The notes below the pieces were generated by a model. That model saw only the letters and a list, made by a program, of their open reading frames with translations. It made no database searches and was not told where the DNA came from. The translations under genes and the position numbers were made by a program. From Theropithecus gelada (taxonomy: Eukaryota; Chordata; Mammalia; Primates; Cercopithecidae), in NCBI RefSeq assembly GCF_003255815.1, contig NC_037668.1:65577878-65641877 (forward strand): 64,000 nucleotides of DNA. Reading direction: 5' to 3'. Of this stretch, positions 11,270-23,220 are shown piece after piece (within the stretch, counting starts at the first letter, position 1; each line of letters opens with the position of its first letter).

Positions 11270-11525
11270 GTCGGGTGTGGTGACTCATGCCTGTAATCCC
11301 AGCACTTTGGGAGGCCAAGGCAGGTAGATCACTTGAAGCCAGGAGTTCGAGACCAGCCTGGCCAACATGGCAAAATCCCATTGCTACCAAAAATACAAAA
11401 ATGAGCTGGGTGTGGTGGCGCATGCCTAGGCTGAGACACAGAACTGCTTGAACCTAGGAGGCAGAGGCTGTAGTGACTGGGTGACAAAGTGAGACTCTGT
11501 CTCAAAAAAAAGAAAGAAAAAAACT
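11270..11525 (+). mobile_element. Alu with deletion in the right arm
   Basis: The left arm is complete. The right arm has lost about 40 bp near 11,425. Confidence 0.9.
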
Positions 11526-11919
11526 ATAAAACCCTCTAGATCCTTTGACTTGATCATTCTATTCTGTACATCTATTCCACAGAAATAATCCAAAATAAAA
11601 AGAAAGGCAATGAAAATGTATATTTTATTACTATTTGCGTTGTACTGTATTTATAGTTGTAACTAAAATACTGACACAAGTAAGTGTTTTATCTTGACCA
11701 GACAGATTCCGGATATGTTCAGTAGGGGGCACTGGAGTACAGACTTCAGATATTTATATAATAACACACCTCGGGGGCAAGTAGGGAAAGAGTAAATAAA
11801 ACAGGAAAAAAGTCACTTCAGAGTCAGGAAACACCTAAAAGAATGAAAGAGTGAAATCAAACGTTTCTAATCTACATTTTCAAAGAAGCGCTAGACTGCC
11901 AGTTTCAAATTCCAGATTG

Positions 11920-12065
11920 GCCACTTGCTAATTCTGGGACCTTGGATGAGTTATGTAACTTCTCATCACCTGAGTTTCCTTAATTGTAAAACAGAAAAAA
12001 ATACTTACCTCTTAGGCTAAAATAAGATAGTCCAAATAAGAGCAGGGTGCCTGGCAGTAAGTGCA
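11920..12065. repeat. MIR fragment
   Basis: MIR-like text ('GACCTTGGATGAGTTATGTA', 'GAGTTTCCTTAATTGTAAAA'). Confidence 0.6.
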
Positions 12066-12079
12066 AATAAACGTCAGGT

Positions 12080-12396
12080 TTTTGTTTTGTTTTGTTTTGT
12101 TTTGTTTTGTTTTTGAGACAGAGTCTCGCTCTGTCGCCCAGGCTGGAGTGCAGTGGCCGGATCTCAGCTCACTGCAAGCTCCGCCTCCCGGATTCACGCC
12201 ATTCTCCTGCCTCAGCCTCTCGAGTAGCTGGGACCACAGGCACCCATCACCTTGCCCGGCTAGTTTTTTATATTTTTTAGTAGAGACGGGGTTTCACCAT
12301 GTTAGCCAGGATGGTCTTGATCTCCTGACCTCATGATCCGCCCATCTCGGCCTCCCAAAGTGCTGGGATTACAGGCTTGAGCCACCGCGCCCGGCC
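12080..12396 (-). mobile_element. AluY, inverted
   Basis: A TTTTG-repeat tail, GGCTTGAGCC near the 5' end, duplication AAACGTCAGG/AAATGTCAGG. Confidence 0.94.
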
Positions 12397-12425
12397 AAAT
12401 GTCAGGTATTATTAAGAACATTTCC

Positions 12426-12740
12426 AGCCAGGCATGATGGCTCACGCCTGTAATCCCAGCACTTTGGGAGGCCAAGACGAGAGGATCAGATGAGGCCACG
12501 AGTTTGAGACCAGCCTGACCAACATGGAGAAACCCCATCTCTAATAAAAATACAAAATTAGCCGGGCTTGGTGGCAGATGCCTGTAATTCCAGCTACTCA
12601 AGAAGGCTGAGGCAGGAGAATCACTTGAACCCAGGAGGTGGAGGTTGCAGTGAGCCGAGATCACGCCACTGAACTCCAGCCTGGGCAACAAGAGTGAATC
12701 TCTCTCAAAAACAAACAAACAAACAAACAAACAAAAACAT
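12426..12740 (+). mobile_element. Alu, full length
   Basis: Ends in an (AAAC)n tail. Adjacent to the inverted AluY, so the two form a near-perfect hairpin pair. Confidence 0.93.
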
Positions 12741-12849
12741 TTCCTAGGCCAGCTACCCTGGGACAAGTTACATTATGCCCAAAATGGTCTCAGTACTATG
12801 AGGAGAACCTCAGTCCTACAAGGGACAAATGAAGGGAGAGTTGCATTAC

Positions 12850-12946
12850 CTTGGTTGCAAGCTTTCTGGTTTATCTTGACCCCTGGAGCTTTGGTCCACA
12901 GGCAGTCCCTTCCCATTTGGCCTCAAACCATCAAAGTTAGAACCAC
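12850..12946 (-). CDS. INPP5B: INPP5B coding exon, linker (residues 178-210)
   Basis: 97 nt. The acceptor CTTCCCCTTCCCTTTAG|GTGG has a strong pyrimidine tract. The exon encodes GSNFDGLRPNGKGLPVDQSS and then RGQDKPESLQP, ending CAACCAAG|GTAATG. This is the hydrophilic linker between the PH-like and phosphatase domains. Where I recall Met in human (VPMDQSS), this sequence has Val (LPVDQSS). Confidence 0.95.
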
Positions 12947-12984
12947 CTAAAGGGAAGGGGAAGAAATTAAAATATACATACATA

Positions 12985-13280
12985 GGCTGGACACTGTGGC
13001 TCATGCCTGAAATCCCAGCACTTTAGGAGACCAAGGCAGGTGGATCACCTGAGGTAAGGAGTTCGAGACCAGCCTGACCAACATGGAGAAACCCCATCTC
13101 TACTAAAAATACAAAATTAGCCAGGCGTGGTGGTGCGTGCCTGTAATCCCAGCTACTCAGGAGGCTGAGGCAGGAGAATTGCTTGAATTCGGGAGGTGGA
13201 GGTTTCAGTGAGCCAAGATGGCACCACTGCACTCCAGCCTGGGCAACAAGAGCGAAACTCCATCTCAAATAAATAAACAA
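12985..13280 (+). mobile_element. Alu, full length
   Basis: GGCTGGACACTG start, AAATAAATAAAC tail, only 38 bp from the 12,850-12,946 exon. Confidence 0.93.
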
Positions 13281-14110
13281 ATCATACATATGCTTTAATA
13301 TACAGAAAACAGCTTCAGAAATTGTAGTCTAGGAATTATTGGTAGTCCAGATATTGCTTGAAAAGGCCTATGCTAATGTCTGGGTGAAGTCCCACAGACC
13401 ATACATAGAAGAAAAAAGTATCTCATTCAGGTGTCTCTACTGCTGAAAACGTAACTATTCCAGCTAGTCTAACTCCCTTTTCTTGGATACAGGGTACATT
13501 AAGGAAAGCATAAAACTACGAAATCTGAAAACCTACCTAAGTTTTATCACCTGCTTTACTATTTATTACCTCCTGACTTTGGAAAAGCCATCTAACCTCT
13601 CTCAATCTCAGTAATTTGACCTGTCCTGCCTTCTTCACAGGTTTACTGTAGGGTCAACTGAGTTGACATATGAGTAGGGACTTTAAAAGCTATACAACAT
13701 ATTATAAAACATAACATAGTGACTTCCACTCCAAAGAGGAGAAAGGCAAGGGTTAGAGATTAAAACTGGAAATAGTCTAAGAGCTCTAGAAAATGAGAAG
13801 CGCTTGTCATTGTTGACAAATTGCCGCGAAAACCAGAGCCCAAGGGCCCAATCCAGAAATATTCTGGGAAAGTCATTAAACCAAGATAAACCTGGAAAGG
13901 AAAATTAATCTGCCAATAGCTTCTCTGCTCTTTAAAAGCCAGATCTCTTGTCAACAGGGAACAACATGAAGAGGTCACAGAGATGTGATTTTAAAATCCA
14001 TGTTACGGGAAGGAGCTCTGGAGGAATGAAACACCACTGAAGAATTTTGCTCTGCGGACTATTACTAAAATGGATTTCTCAACCATGCATTCACATGAAC
14101 CAGAAAAAAC

Positions 14111-14115
<5 letters not shown>
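13281..14115. other. INPP5B intron; MIR-like stretch near 13,540-13,700
   Basis: Contains 'TTACCTCCTGACTTTGG...CTAACCTCTCTCAATCTCAG', typical of a diverged MIR. The rest is unrecognised. Confidence 0.45.
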
Positions 14116-14151
<36 letters not shown>

Positions 14152-14431
14152 AGACTGAGTCTGGCTCTGTCGCCCAGGCTGGAGTGCAGTGGCCGGATCT
14201 CAGCTCACTGCAAGCTCCGCCTCCCGGGTTCACGCCATTCTCCTGCCTCAGCCTCCCGAGTAGCTGGGACCACAGGCGCCCGCCACCTCGCCCGGCTAGT
14301 TTTTTGTATTTTTTAGTAGAGACGGGGTTTCACCGTGTTAGCCAGGATGGTCTCGATCTCCTGACCTTGTGATCCGCCCGTCTCAGCCTCCCAAAGTGCT
14401 GGGATTACAGGCTTGAGCCACCGCGCCCGGC
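14116..14431 (-). mobile_element. Young AluY, inverted, long T tail
   Basis: A tail of more than 30 T, duplication AAAAAACAAAC on both sides. Confidence 0.95.
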
Positions 14432-14573
14432 AAAAAAACAAACTTTTGAAAAAAGAAAGCATAATCATTTGAACATGAAAATAATTACACTTCAATGCCT
14501 CCAATCAATCACCAAATGCTATAGACTGAATATTTATACCCCTGCCTAAAGTCATGTTGAAATCCTAACTCCC

Positions 14574-14877
14574 GGCCGGGCGCGGTGGCTCAAGCCTGTA
14601 ATCCCAGCACTTTGGGAGGCCGAGATGGGCGGATCACGAGGTCAGGAGATCGAGACCATCCTGGCTAACACAGTGAAACCCCGTCTCTACTAAAAATATA
14701 AAAAACTAGCCAGGCGAGGTGGGGGGCACCTGTAGTCCCAGCTACTCAGGAGGCTGAGGCAGGAGAATGGCGTGAACCCGGGAGGTGGAGCTTGCGTGAG
14801 CTGAGATCCGGCCACTGCACTCCAGGCTGGGCGACAGATCGAGACTCCATCTCAAAAAAAAAAAAAAAAAAAAAAAA
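14574..14877 (+). mobile_element. Young AluY inserted in the MaLR LTR
   Basis: GGCCGGGCGCGGTGGCTCAA start, long A tail, duplication AAATCCTAACTCCC. Confidence 0.96.
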
Positions 14878-15169
14878 GAAATCCTAACTCCCAAGATAAC
14901 GTACTAGGAGGTAGGACCTTTAGGAGGTGTGAGGTGTTTAGGTCACAAGGGTGGAGCCCTCATGATTGGGATTAGTGCCCTTATAAGGGTTCAGAAGATC
15001 AGAGTTCCCCTTTTGCTATGTGAGAACGCAGTGAAAAGACAGCTGCCACTAAGCCAGAAAGCAGGCCCTCACCAGACATTGAATCTGCCAGCACCTTGAT
15101 CTTCAACTTCTCAGCCTCCAAAACTGTGAAAAATAAATCTCTGATCTCTGCTTTTGTTTTGTGGGGTTT

Positions 15170-15494
15170 TTTCTGTATTTTTTTTTTTATTATTTCTTTT
15201 TTTCTTTTTTTTCTTTTTGAGACAGGGTCTCCACGCTAGAGTACAGCAGCCTGATCATGGTCCGCTATAGCCTCCACCTCCAGGGCTCATGCGATCCTCC
15301 CACCTCAGCCTCTCTGTTATCTGGGTTTAACAGGCACACACCACCATGCCCAGCTAACTTTTTGTATTTTTTTTGTAGTGATGGAGTTTTGCCATGTTTC
15401 CCAGGCTGGTCTCGAACTCTTGGGCTCAAATGATCCTCCCGCCTCAGCCTCTCAAAGTGCTGGGATTACAGGTGCGAGCCACCACACCCAGCCA
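15170..15494 (-). mobile_element. Old Alu (J-like), inverted
   Basis: T-rich start near 15,180, end GCCACCACACCCAGCC. Strongly diverged. Confidence 0.85.
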
Positions 15495-15599
15495 AATCTG
15501 TTGTTTAGAAACCACTCAGTCTATGGTATTTTGTTATAACAGCCTATAGACTAAGGTTAAACTAAGACAGCAAAGCCTTTCAATTGTGCTTCTTAAATG

Positions 15600-16620
15600 C
15601 CTCTCAAACCAATATATTCCTATCCCCAGGGTCACTGTGCTAGTCTAGGTTACCAGCATCTCCCCTGAATGACTATAAAAGCCTCAACTAGTTTCTCTGC
15701 CTCTTTTCTCACCCCACCCTCTCCAACCCAATCTCTACACTGTTGCCAGAGGATTTTTTTAAAAAAGTAAATCGGATCACATCACTTTAAATCTTTTAAA
15801 AGCTTCATACTGGATAAACCCAAATCCCTACATACAATTGCCAAGGCTCTTCCCAGTTTGGATCCTACCCACTTGTCTAGCTCCAATACTCACCACAGTC
15901 CTTCAGCCCCTACCTCCTTTATGCCATGTCGTAAGCATATTAAGGTTACTGCAGCTATACAAAGATCCCATCAGAAATCAACTTCCCTCTTCTTCACTCT
16001 GCTTTATAAGGCTAACACCTACCCATCCTATCCTGGGCCAGGGATCAGCAAACTTTTTCTGTAAAGGGCCACGGAGTAAATATCCTAGGCTTTGCAGGTC
16101 ATACAGTCTCTTGCAACTGTTCAACTCTGCTGCTATAGTGCAAAAGCAGCTGTGAGTGTGGCTGCATTCTAATGAAATGTTATTTATAGACGCTGAAATT
16201 CAAATATCATACAATTTTCACATATCACAAAGCATTATTCTCTTGAATCTTTTCAAATATTTAAAAATGCAAAAAAATCATTCTTAGCTCATGAGCTAAA
16301 AGCAGATGGCAGGCTGGATTTGGCCTGTAGGCTGCACTTCACCAACTCCTGCTATAGGCCATATCTTAGAGGTCATTTCCTCCAAGAAGACTTCTCTAAC
16401 CTCTCCTAGGCTGGTCAGATGCCCTGACATTGGTGTTTCCATAGCTCCCTGTACTCCCCATCAGTCTTGATAGTTGTGTATTGTAGGTGTTTTTTCTTCC
16501 CAGTTAGACTGTAAGCTTACTGAGGACTAGACTTTGTCTGATTTATGCATCACTGTAGCCCCATCATTCAGCATACTGGTAACCCAGCACATTATAGGCA
16601 GTGCAGTCACACAATTCAAT
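15600..16620. repeat. Probable LINE2 fragments flanking the MER5A-like element
   Basis: 15,690-16,038 and 16,353-16,600 contain typical L2 3'-end phrases ('TTGCCAGAGGATTTTT', 'AAGCTTACTGAGGACTAGA'). They are strongly diverged. Confidence 0.45.
16039..16352 (+). mobile_element. MER5A-like hAT (Charlie) DNA transposon
   Basis: Starts CAGGGATCAGCAAACTTTTT and ends ...CACCAACTCCTG, matching hAT-Charlie terminal repeats. The inside reads GTAAAGGGCCACGGAGTAAA and TGGATTTGGCCTGTAGG. It is non-autonomous with no transposase, and it sits inside an older LINE2-like stretch. Confidence 0.85.
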
Positions 16621-16661
16621 ATTAAATGCGCAATGAACCTGAATTCCTATGTGTGAATATG

Positions 16662-16962
16662 TTTTTTTGTTTGTTTGTTTTTTGAGACAGGGTCTCACTC
16701 TGTTGCCCAGGCTGGAGTGCAGTGGCGCAAGCTTGGCTCACCGCAACCTCTGCCTCCCAGGTTCAAGCTATTCTCTTGCCTCAGCCTCCCAAGCAGCTGG
16801 GATTACAAACGCGCAGCACCACACTCAGGTAGTTTTTGTATTTTTGATAGAGATGGGTTTCGCCATGTTGGCCAGGCTGGTCTCAAACTCCTGACCTCAG
16901 GAGATCCACCCACCTCGGTCTCCCAGTGCTGGGATTACGGGTGTGAGCCACTATACCTGGCC
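16662..16962 (-). mobile_element. Alu, inverted
   Basis: A TTTG-repeat tail and CTATACCTGGCC end. Confidence 0.92.
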
Positions 16963-17290
16963 CTTTTGTGCCTTATATATTTAAATACATAACATCCAAG
17001 TTCAAGTCTGTAGCATTCTTTTGGAATGTTTGAGGTAATCTTCCCACGGTCTTCAAAATAAAACAAAAATAAGAAAGGAGAACTAGAATGGGTTATGTCT
17101 AGAGTTCTACTACCCCATAGTTACTTAATAATTATTTCTGGAAATGAAATCACCAGCTGGATTCTACTTCTCTTTCTTTACTCTCACTGAGCTTAGAGAG
17201 CTGAGCTTAGAGAGTTAACTAACTCAAATGTTAGTAATGGTGTACTGGGACATCTGTTAGAATGACTGAAATTTTAAAAAAAGAAAACCA

Positions 17291-17610
17291 GCCGGGCACA
17301 GTGGCTCACACCTGTAATCCCAGCACTTTGGGAGGCCGAGGCGGGCGGATCACAAGGTCAGGAGATCGAGACCATCCTGGGTAACAATGGTGAAACCCCA
17401 TCTCTACTAAAAACACACACAAAAATTAGCCGGGCATGGTGGCAGACGCCTGTAGTCCCAGTTACTCGGGAGGCTGAGGCAGGAGAATGGTGTGAACCCA
17501 GGAGGCGGAGCTTGCAGTGAGCCGAGATTGCGCCACTGCACTCCAGCCTGGGCGACAGGGCGAAACTCTGTCTCAAAAAAGAAAAGAAAAAAAAAAAGAA
17601 AGAAAGAAAA
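17291..17610 (+). mobile_element. Alu, full length, in L1
   Basis: GCCGGGCACAGTGG start, A-rich tail with (AAAG)n. Confidence 0.93.
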
Positions 17611-17789
17611 CCAGCTGACAATTCCAACTGCTGACAAGGATGCAAACGAGCAGTGACTCTCATCCATTGATAGTAGGCATGGAAAATCATAGAGCCACTT
17701 TGGAAGACAGTTTGGCAGTTTCTTAAAAAGTTAAACAGTCTTACCATATGATCTACCCATCACACTCCTAGGTATTTACTGATATGAAA

Positions 17790-18106
17790 ACATGCTGGAC
17801 ACTATGACTTGTGCCTATAGTCCCAGATATTTGGGAGGCTAAGGCAGGAGGACTGCTTGAGCCCAGGAGTTTGAGACCAGCTTGGACAATAGAGACCCCC
17901 ATCTCTTAAAAAATAATAAAATAAAATAAAATAAAATTTAAATTTAAATTAAATTAAATTAAAAGTCGTGGCACATGCCCATAGTCCTAGCTACCTGGGA
18001 GGCTGGGGAGGGATGATTACTTGAGCCCAGGAGTTCAAGGCTGCAGTGAGGTGTGATCTTGTCACTGCACTCCAGCCTGGGTGACAGAGGGAGACCCCAC
18101 CTCTAA
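17790..18106 (+). mobile_element. Old Alu (J-like) with expanded middle A-rich region
   Basis: Diverged arms separated by an (AAAT)n/(TTAAA)n run at 17,918-17,962. Confidence 0.85.
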
Positions 18107-18762
18107 AAAAACATGGCAAGAAAAATAATTTTTGTACACATAAAAACCTGCACAGAAATATTTATAGCAGCATTATTTATAATCACCAAAAACTGGAAGC
18201 AACCAATATGTATTTAAATAGGTTAATAAACTGTGATACATCCATATAATAAAATATTCAGCAATTTAAAAAATTAGTTATCCAGCCATGAAAATATGTG
18301 AATGAATCTTAAGTACATATTGCTGAGTGAAGGAAGTCCATCTGAAAAGGCTATATATTATGATTCCAATAACACAACATTCTGGATAAAACTATAGAGA
18401 TGGTAAACAGATCAATGGTTGCCAGGTGTTTTAGGGGTGAGAGTGGGGTCAAATAAATGAAGAACAGTGGACTTTTTAGGACAGCAAAATTGTACTCAAA
18501 GAAACTGTAATGGTGGATACATGGTACTATCTATGGGTTTCAAAACCCACAAATTTTTATAGCACAAAGGGTGAACCTTAATGTATGCAAAATTTAAAAA
18601 AATAATTTAGGATATCAGGAAGTTCTGGAGTAAAATGCAGAAAATGACAAAAGTGTCTAACCTATATCACCAACGTATGAAACCACCTCATTGAAGGGAG
18701 TAGAGGAAAAAGTGTTTACCTAAGTAACTTTGGAAATGAGTGGAATCTATAAGAATAAAGGC

Positions 18763-19064
18763 ACCAGGAGCGGTGGCTCACATCTGTAATCCCAACACTT
18801 TGGGAGGCGGAGGCAGGCAGATCACCTAAGGTCGGGAGGTCCAGACCAGCCTGATCAACATGGAGAAACCCCATCTCTACTAAAAATACAAAATTAGCCG
18901 GGTGTGGTGGTGCATGCCTGTAATCCCAGCTACTTGGGAGGCTGAGGCAAGAGAATCGCTTGAACCCGGGAGGCTGAGGTTGCAGTAAGCCGAGATCGTG
19001 CCACCGCACTCCAGCCTGGGCAACAGAGCGAGACTCCGTCTCAAACAAAAAAAACAAAAAAGGG
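18763..19064 (+). mobile_element. Alu, full length
   Basis: CCAGGAGCGGTGG start, (CAAA)n tail. Confidence 0.93.
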
Positions 19065-19237
19065 ACCTTTTGCCTGCTAGCTGTGCCTGCTTATTAGGCC
19101 ATGGAAACTGCATTCTTTACTGGCAAATGAAAAGTCTTACAACTACTGGATCTTTTTCTGTGTATTTATATGTGTTGTGCATGTAATGTTTACATATGAA
19201 AGAGTTTTAACTAATTGGTTTAAGATAATAAGTGCTT

Positions 19238-19830
19238 AGCCTGGGCGCAGTGGCTCATGCCTGAAATTCCAGGACTTTGGGAGGCCGAGACAGGCAGATC
19301 ACTTGAGGTGAAGAGTTTGTGACCAGCTTGGCCAACATGGTGAAACCCTGTCTCTACTAAAAATACAAAAATTAGCTGGGCATGGTACGTCTGTAATCCC
19401 AGCTACTTGGGAGGCCAAGACAAGAGAATTGCTTGAACCCAGAAGGCAGAGGTTGCAGTGAGCCGAGACTGTGCCACTGCACTCCAGCCTGGACGACAGA
19501 GCAAAATTCTGTCTCAAATAATAATAATAAGAGCTTAAATAAGGCCAGGCACAGTGGCTCACACCTGTAATCCCAGCAGTTTGGGAGGTCGAGGCAGGTG
19601 GATCACCTGAGGTCAGGAGTTCGAGACCAGGCTGGGCAACCTGGTGAAATTCTGTCTCTACTAAAAATACAAAAAAACATTAGCTGGCATGGTAGTGCAT
19701 GCCTGTAATTCCAGCTACTTGGGAGGCTGAAGCAGAAGAATTGCTTGAACCCAGGAGGCGGAGGCTGCAGTGAGCCAAGATCACCGCATTATACTCAACA
19801 GAGCGAGAATCTGTCCAGGAAAAAAAAAGT
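19238..19830 (+). mobile_element. Two Alus in tandem
   Basis: 19,238-19,529 with an AATAAT tail, then 19,542-19,829, both forward and moderately diverged. Confidence 0.92.
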
Positions 19831-19980
19831 GCTTAAATAAAGTATTTTTTGTCAGAAAAGTAAACAGTATAATGCCTTTTGGTTCCATGACTTAAGTAAT
19901 CTTTGGGAAATAAAAACAGTTTTATATGCAAGGTGTGTAAAGAAAGTGAAATGTGTTTTTCATAAAAGATTATAAGAAGT

Positions 19981-20280
19981 CGGTCAGGCATGGTGGCTCA
20001 CACCTGTAATACCAGAACTTTGGGAGGCCGAGGAGGATGGATCACGAGGTCAGGAGTTTGAGACCAGCCTAGCCAACATGGTCAAACCCTGTCGCTACTA
20101 AAATACAAAAAATTAGTCAGGTGTGGTGGTGCGCACCTGTAGTCCCATCTACTCAGGAGGCTGAGGCAGGGGAATCACTTGAACCCAGGAAGTGAAGATT
20201 GCAGTGAGCCGAGATCACTCCACTGAGCTACAGCCTGGTAACAGAGCAAGACTCCGTATCAAAAAAAAAAAAAAAAAAAA

Positions 20281-20314
<34 letters not shown>
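19981..20314 (+). mobile_element. Alu with (TA)n microsatellite tail
   Basis: Alu 19,981-20,280, then a pure TA repeat at about 20,282-20,314 that probably grew from its tail. Confidence 0.93.
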
Positions 20315-20318
<4 letters not shown>

Positions 20319-20512
20319 GAAGTCATGGGAATGTGGATTTGTTTTTTCACCTAAAGAGTTGAAAGATTAAGTTAAATAGAATAAAGCTGAAAGTTTAAGT
20401 GTTTGTGAAAAATTAATCTTGTAAACCAAATTCTGTGTGTGAACATACTGGCTAAAGTTAAGAGGGTATTATTCAGTTTTTCTCTAAATTAAACATTAGA
20501 ATAAAAGTACAG

Positions 20513-20798
20513 CCGGGCGCGGTGGCTCACGCCTGTAATCCCAGCACTTTGGGAGGCCGAGACGGGTGGATCACGAAGTCAGGAGATCGAGACCATCCTG
20601 GCGAACACAGTGAAACCCCATCTCTACTAAAAATACAAAAATTAGCTGGGCATGGTAGTGCACACCTGTAGTCCCAGCTATTTGGGAGGCTGAGGCAGAA
20701 GAATAGCTTGAACCCAGGAGCCAGAGGTTGCAGCGAGCCGAGATCATCATGCCACTGCACTCCAGTCTGGGCGAAAAAGCAAGATTCTGTCTCAACAA

Positions 20799-20841
<43 letters not shown>

Positions 20842-20845
20842 AAAT
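20513..20845 (+). mobile_element. Alu with (AAAT)n tail
   Basis: GCCGGGCGCGGTGG start, AAAT repeat from about 20,798 to 20,842. Confidence 0.94.
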
Positions 20846-21980
20846 ATGTTATTGGTATACGTTCCAAAATTATGGAAAACTCTCATAATTCTCTCATGAC
20901 TTAGTGTATGTTCCTAATAATTACAATTATTATGTAAAATTGTTATATGCCACTGCAGCAACCAAATTTCTTTGTCAATCATATTTTTGACTGTGGCTGC
21001 CTTAAAACATTTTGTCATCCACACACAATTGTTGTCTTGTTTTAATCCTGTTTCAAAGGTGATTTCAGTCAGCTATAGGACTTTGAGAAGTGCTCTTGAA
21101 TGCAGGTTTCTAATAACTTTGGAGACTGTGACATTAGAATTGAGGAAAAACTTTCAGGACTCATGTAAAGCTGAAATGTTCTTGAATATCAATCAGAACA
21201 GAAGTTAACTGCATGGACTGAACTAATAGAAGACTAAAGTAATCTTTTTGACTTTGCTTAAAATGTTGCTGATCCCTTGTTTTGTTTTTCAGAGTCAAGA
21301 AAACTTTTGAGCTAGTTACAGCTTTTAAAAATTGAGTAAAGTATACTACTGTGAACAAAATTTAGACCATATTTGTTTCACTCTACCTGATTTCTCCAGA
21401 ATTTAGAAACTATTTGTGAGTATTCCCAACTTACAGCAATACAGTTATTTGCATAAGTGCAATAAGAATCTGTTTCTTTTTGCAATAGGACACAATTGGA
21501 GAAACTGGTTATTTTACCAAGGCTTTGATTGGAATGGTATGTTTTCCTTTAAGGAATCAAATTTTACTTTCAGAGCCAATAAAAGCCCCTTGAGAAAACT
21601 GGCCTCATACCTTGGCTACAGACCCTGTACAGGGTTCCTAACCTGTGGTAATTAAAGAATGTCACTTTCTGACAGGCCAAGGAGCCCCAAGTTATCTTGG
21701 AACCTCAAGAGGAGAGAAATTTACCCAATTTACAGGTATTTCGGGGTACAAACCCATGGCTGGGCTCAGCTTTAAAAAAGTATTATCTAAGATTTCTCAA
21801 GAAGCAGACTTCCATCAAAGCCAGTTTTAAAAGCCTATGTAAAAAAATATTTATTCTTGCTGCACTTTATACAAATAATCAGTCTAAGAATAATAAAGCA
21901 AATCGGTCTTACTATGATTTGTCTTTAGTAAAAATGAAAGACTGGCAAGAGGAAAAAAATATATATGTTTCAATGGTTAG

Positions 21981-22302
21981 ACTGGGCGTGGTGGCTCACA
22001 CCTGGAATCCCAGCACTTTGGGAGGCTGAGGCGGGTGGATCACTTGAGGTCAGCAGTTCGAGACCAGCCTGACCAACATGGTGAAACCTCATCTCTACAA
22101 AAAAAAAAAATACAAAAATTAGCTGGGCGTGGTGGCATGTGCCTATAATCCCAGATACTCGGGAGGTTGAGACAGGAGAATCGCCTGAACCTGGGAGGTG
22201 GAGGTTGCAATAAGCTGAGATCGTACCACTGCCCTTCAGCCTGAGCAACAGAGTAAGACTCTGTCTCCAAAAAAACAAACAAACAAACAAACAAACAAAA
22301 AC
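21981..22302 (+). mobile_element. Alu with (AAAC)n tail
   Basis: Full-length Alu within the older ERV internal region. Confidence 0.93.
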
Positions 22303-23220
22303 ATGGTTGTTAGGTTGTAGTCTCATCAGTTGTGTTTAAGTTTTTTTCCTGCAATTTAAATTGACCCTACTTATTCCTATTAACCAACTAGTGATCTCTG
22401 GCTGCAGCTCAGAAGAAACAAGAGATATAGGTAATACAAAAATCTGGATCAACGTTCTAATTCTGGGCATATATTGGAATCAGCTAGCAATCCCATATCA
22501 GCTTGGTTCCAACAGTTGTCCAGTTCATGAAAAGCCTTCTAATTTAGTTTACTTGGAATAATTTCACTTATTTTGCTTTACTGTTGTGGAATACATTGCT
22601 GTTGTACTCTGTGTAGAAACGCATGATAAGCTTACTGAATGTTTTCTTAAACTGAACACTTATTAATCTTCCAGATACTACCTTTTGTTGGAACTCAAGA
22701 GACATGAATGGCCTTACCATACTGCTGCTTTCTAACTGAGCTCCTCTCTACCCTGAATACAAGGGGCCCTCATAGTTAGGCAGGAATATCATCACCCTAT
22801 TCAGCATGAAGAAGTTACAGAAGATGGATTTTCATCCCTCTGCAACCCTTACGGTTAAGGGTTCTTTTATAAAAGGGAGGGAGAAATATCAGAGGCGTTT
22901 GAACCACAGTAACTCCATCTTGAATAGGGGCTAGGTAAAATAAGGCTAAGACCTGCTGGGCTGCATTCCCAGACAGTTAGGCATTCTAAGTCACAGGATG
23001 AGATATGAGGGTCAGCACAAGGCACAGGTCATAAAGACCTTGCTGATAAAACAGCCTGCAGTAAAGAAACCTGCTAAAACCCACCAAACCAAGATGGCCA
23101 TGAGAGTGACTAGGTCGTCCTCATTGCTACACTCCCTCCAGTGCCTTGACAGTTTACAAATGCCATGGCAATGTCAGGAAGTTACCCTATATGGTCTAAA
23201 AAGGGGAGGCATGAATAATC

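Larger units (their letters stand above)
14520..15545 (+). mobile_element. MaLR (MLT1-type) LTR split by two Alus
   Basis: Segments 14,520-14,573, 14,878-15,170 and 15,495-15,545 together read as one LTR, from ATAGACTGAATATTTATACC to the end phrase TGGTATTTTGTTATAACAGC. A young Alu entered after 14,573 (duplication AAATCCTAACTCCC on both sides) and an older inverted Alu before 15,494. Confidence 0.75.
17100..18640 (+). mobile_element. L1 3' end fragment (old L1M type), interrupted by Alus
   Basis: The stretch from about 17,612 to 17,785 and again 18,107-18,640 reads like the end of L1 ORF2 and its 3'UTR ('TTTATAGCAGCATTATTTAT', 'CATGGTACTATCTATGGG'-like phrases). It is split by forward Alus. 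The left edge is uncertain. Confidence 0.7.
19065..22886 (+). mobile_element. Probable 3' internal region of the older ERV1, broken up by Alus
   Basis: Non-Alu segments at 19,065-19,237, 19,830-19,980, 20,315-20,512, 20,846-21,980 and 22,303-22,886 resemble the AT-rich env/3' part of an ERV1 element. They lead straight into the polypurine tract and LTR. Four Alus lie between these segments. No long frame survives. The left boundary is a guess. Confidence 0.5.

Noticed and set aside
20282..20314. (TA)n run as a possible origin or regulatory element
   Set aside because: It directly follows an Alu A tail and is explained as microsatellite growth.
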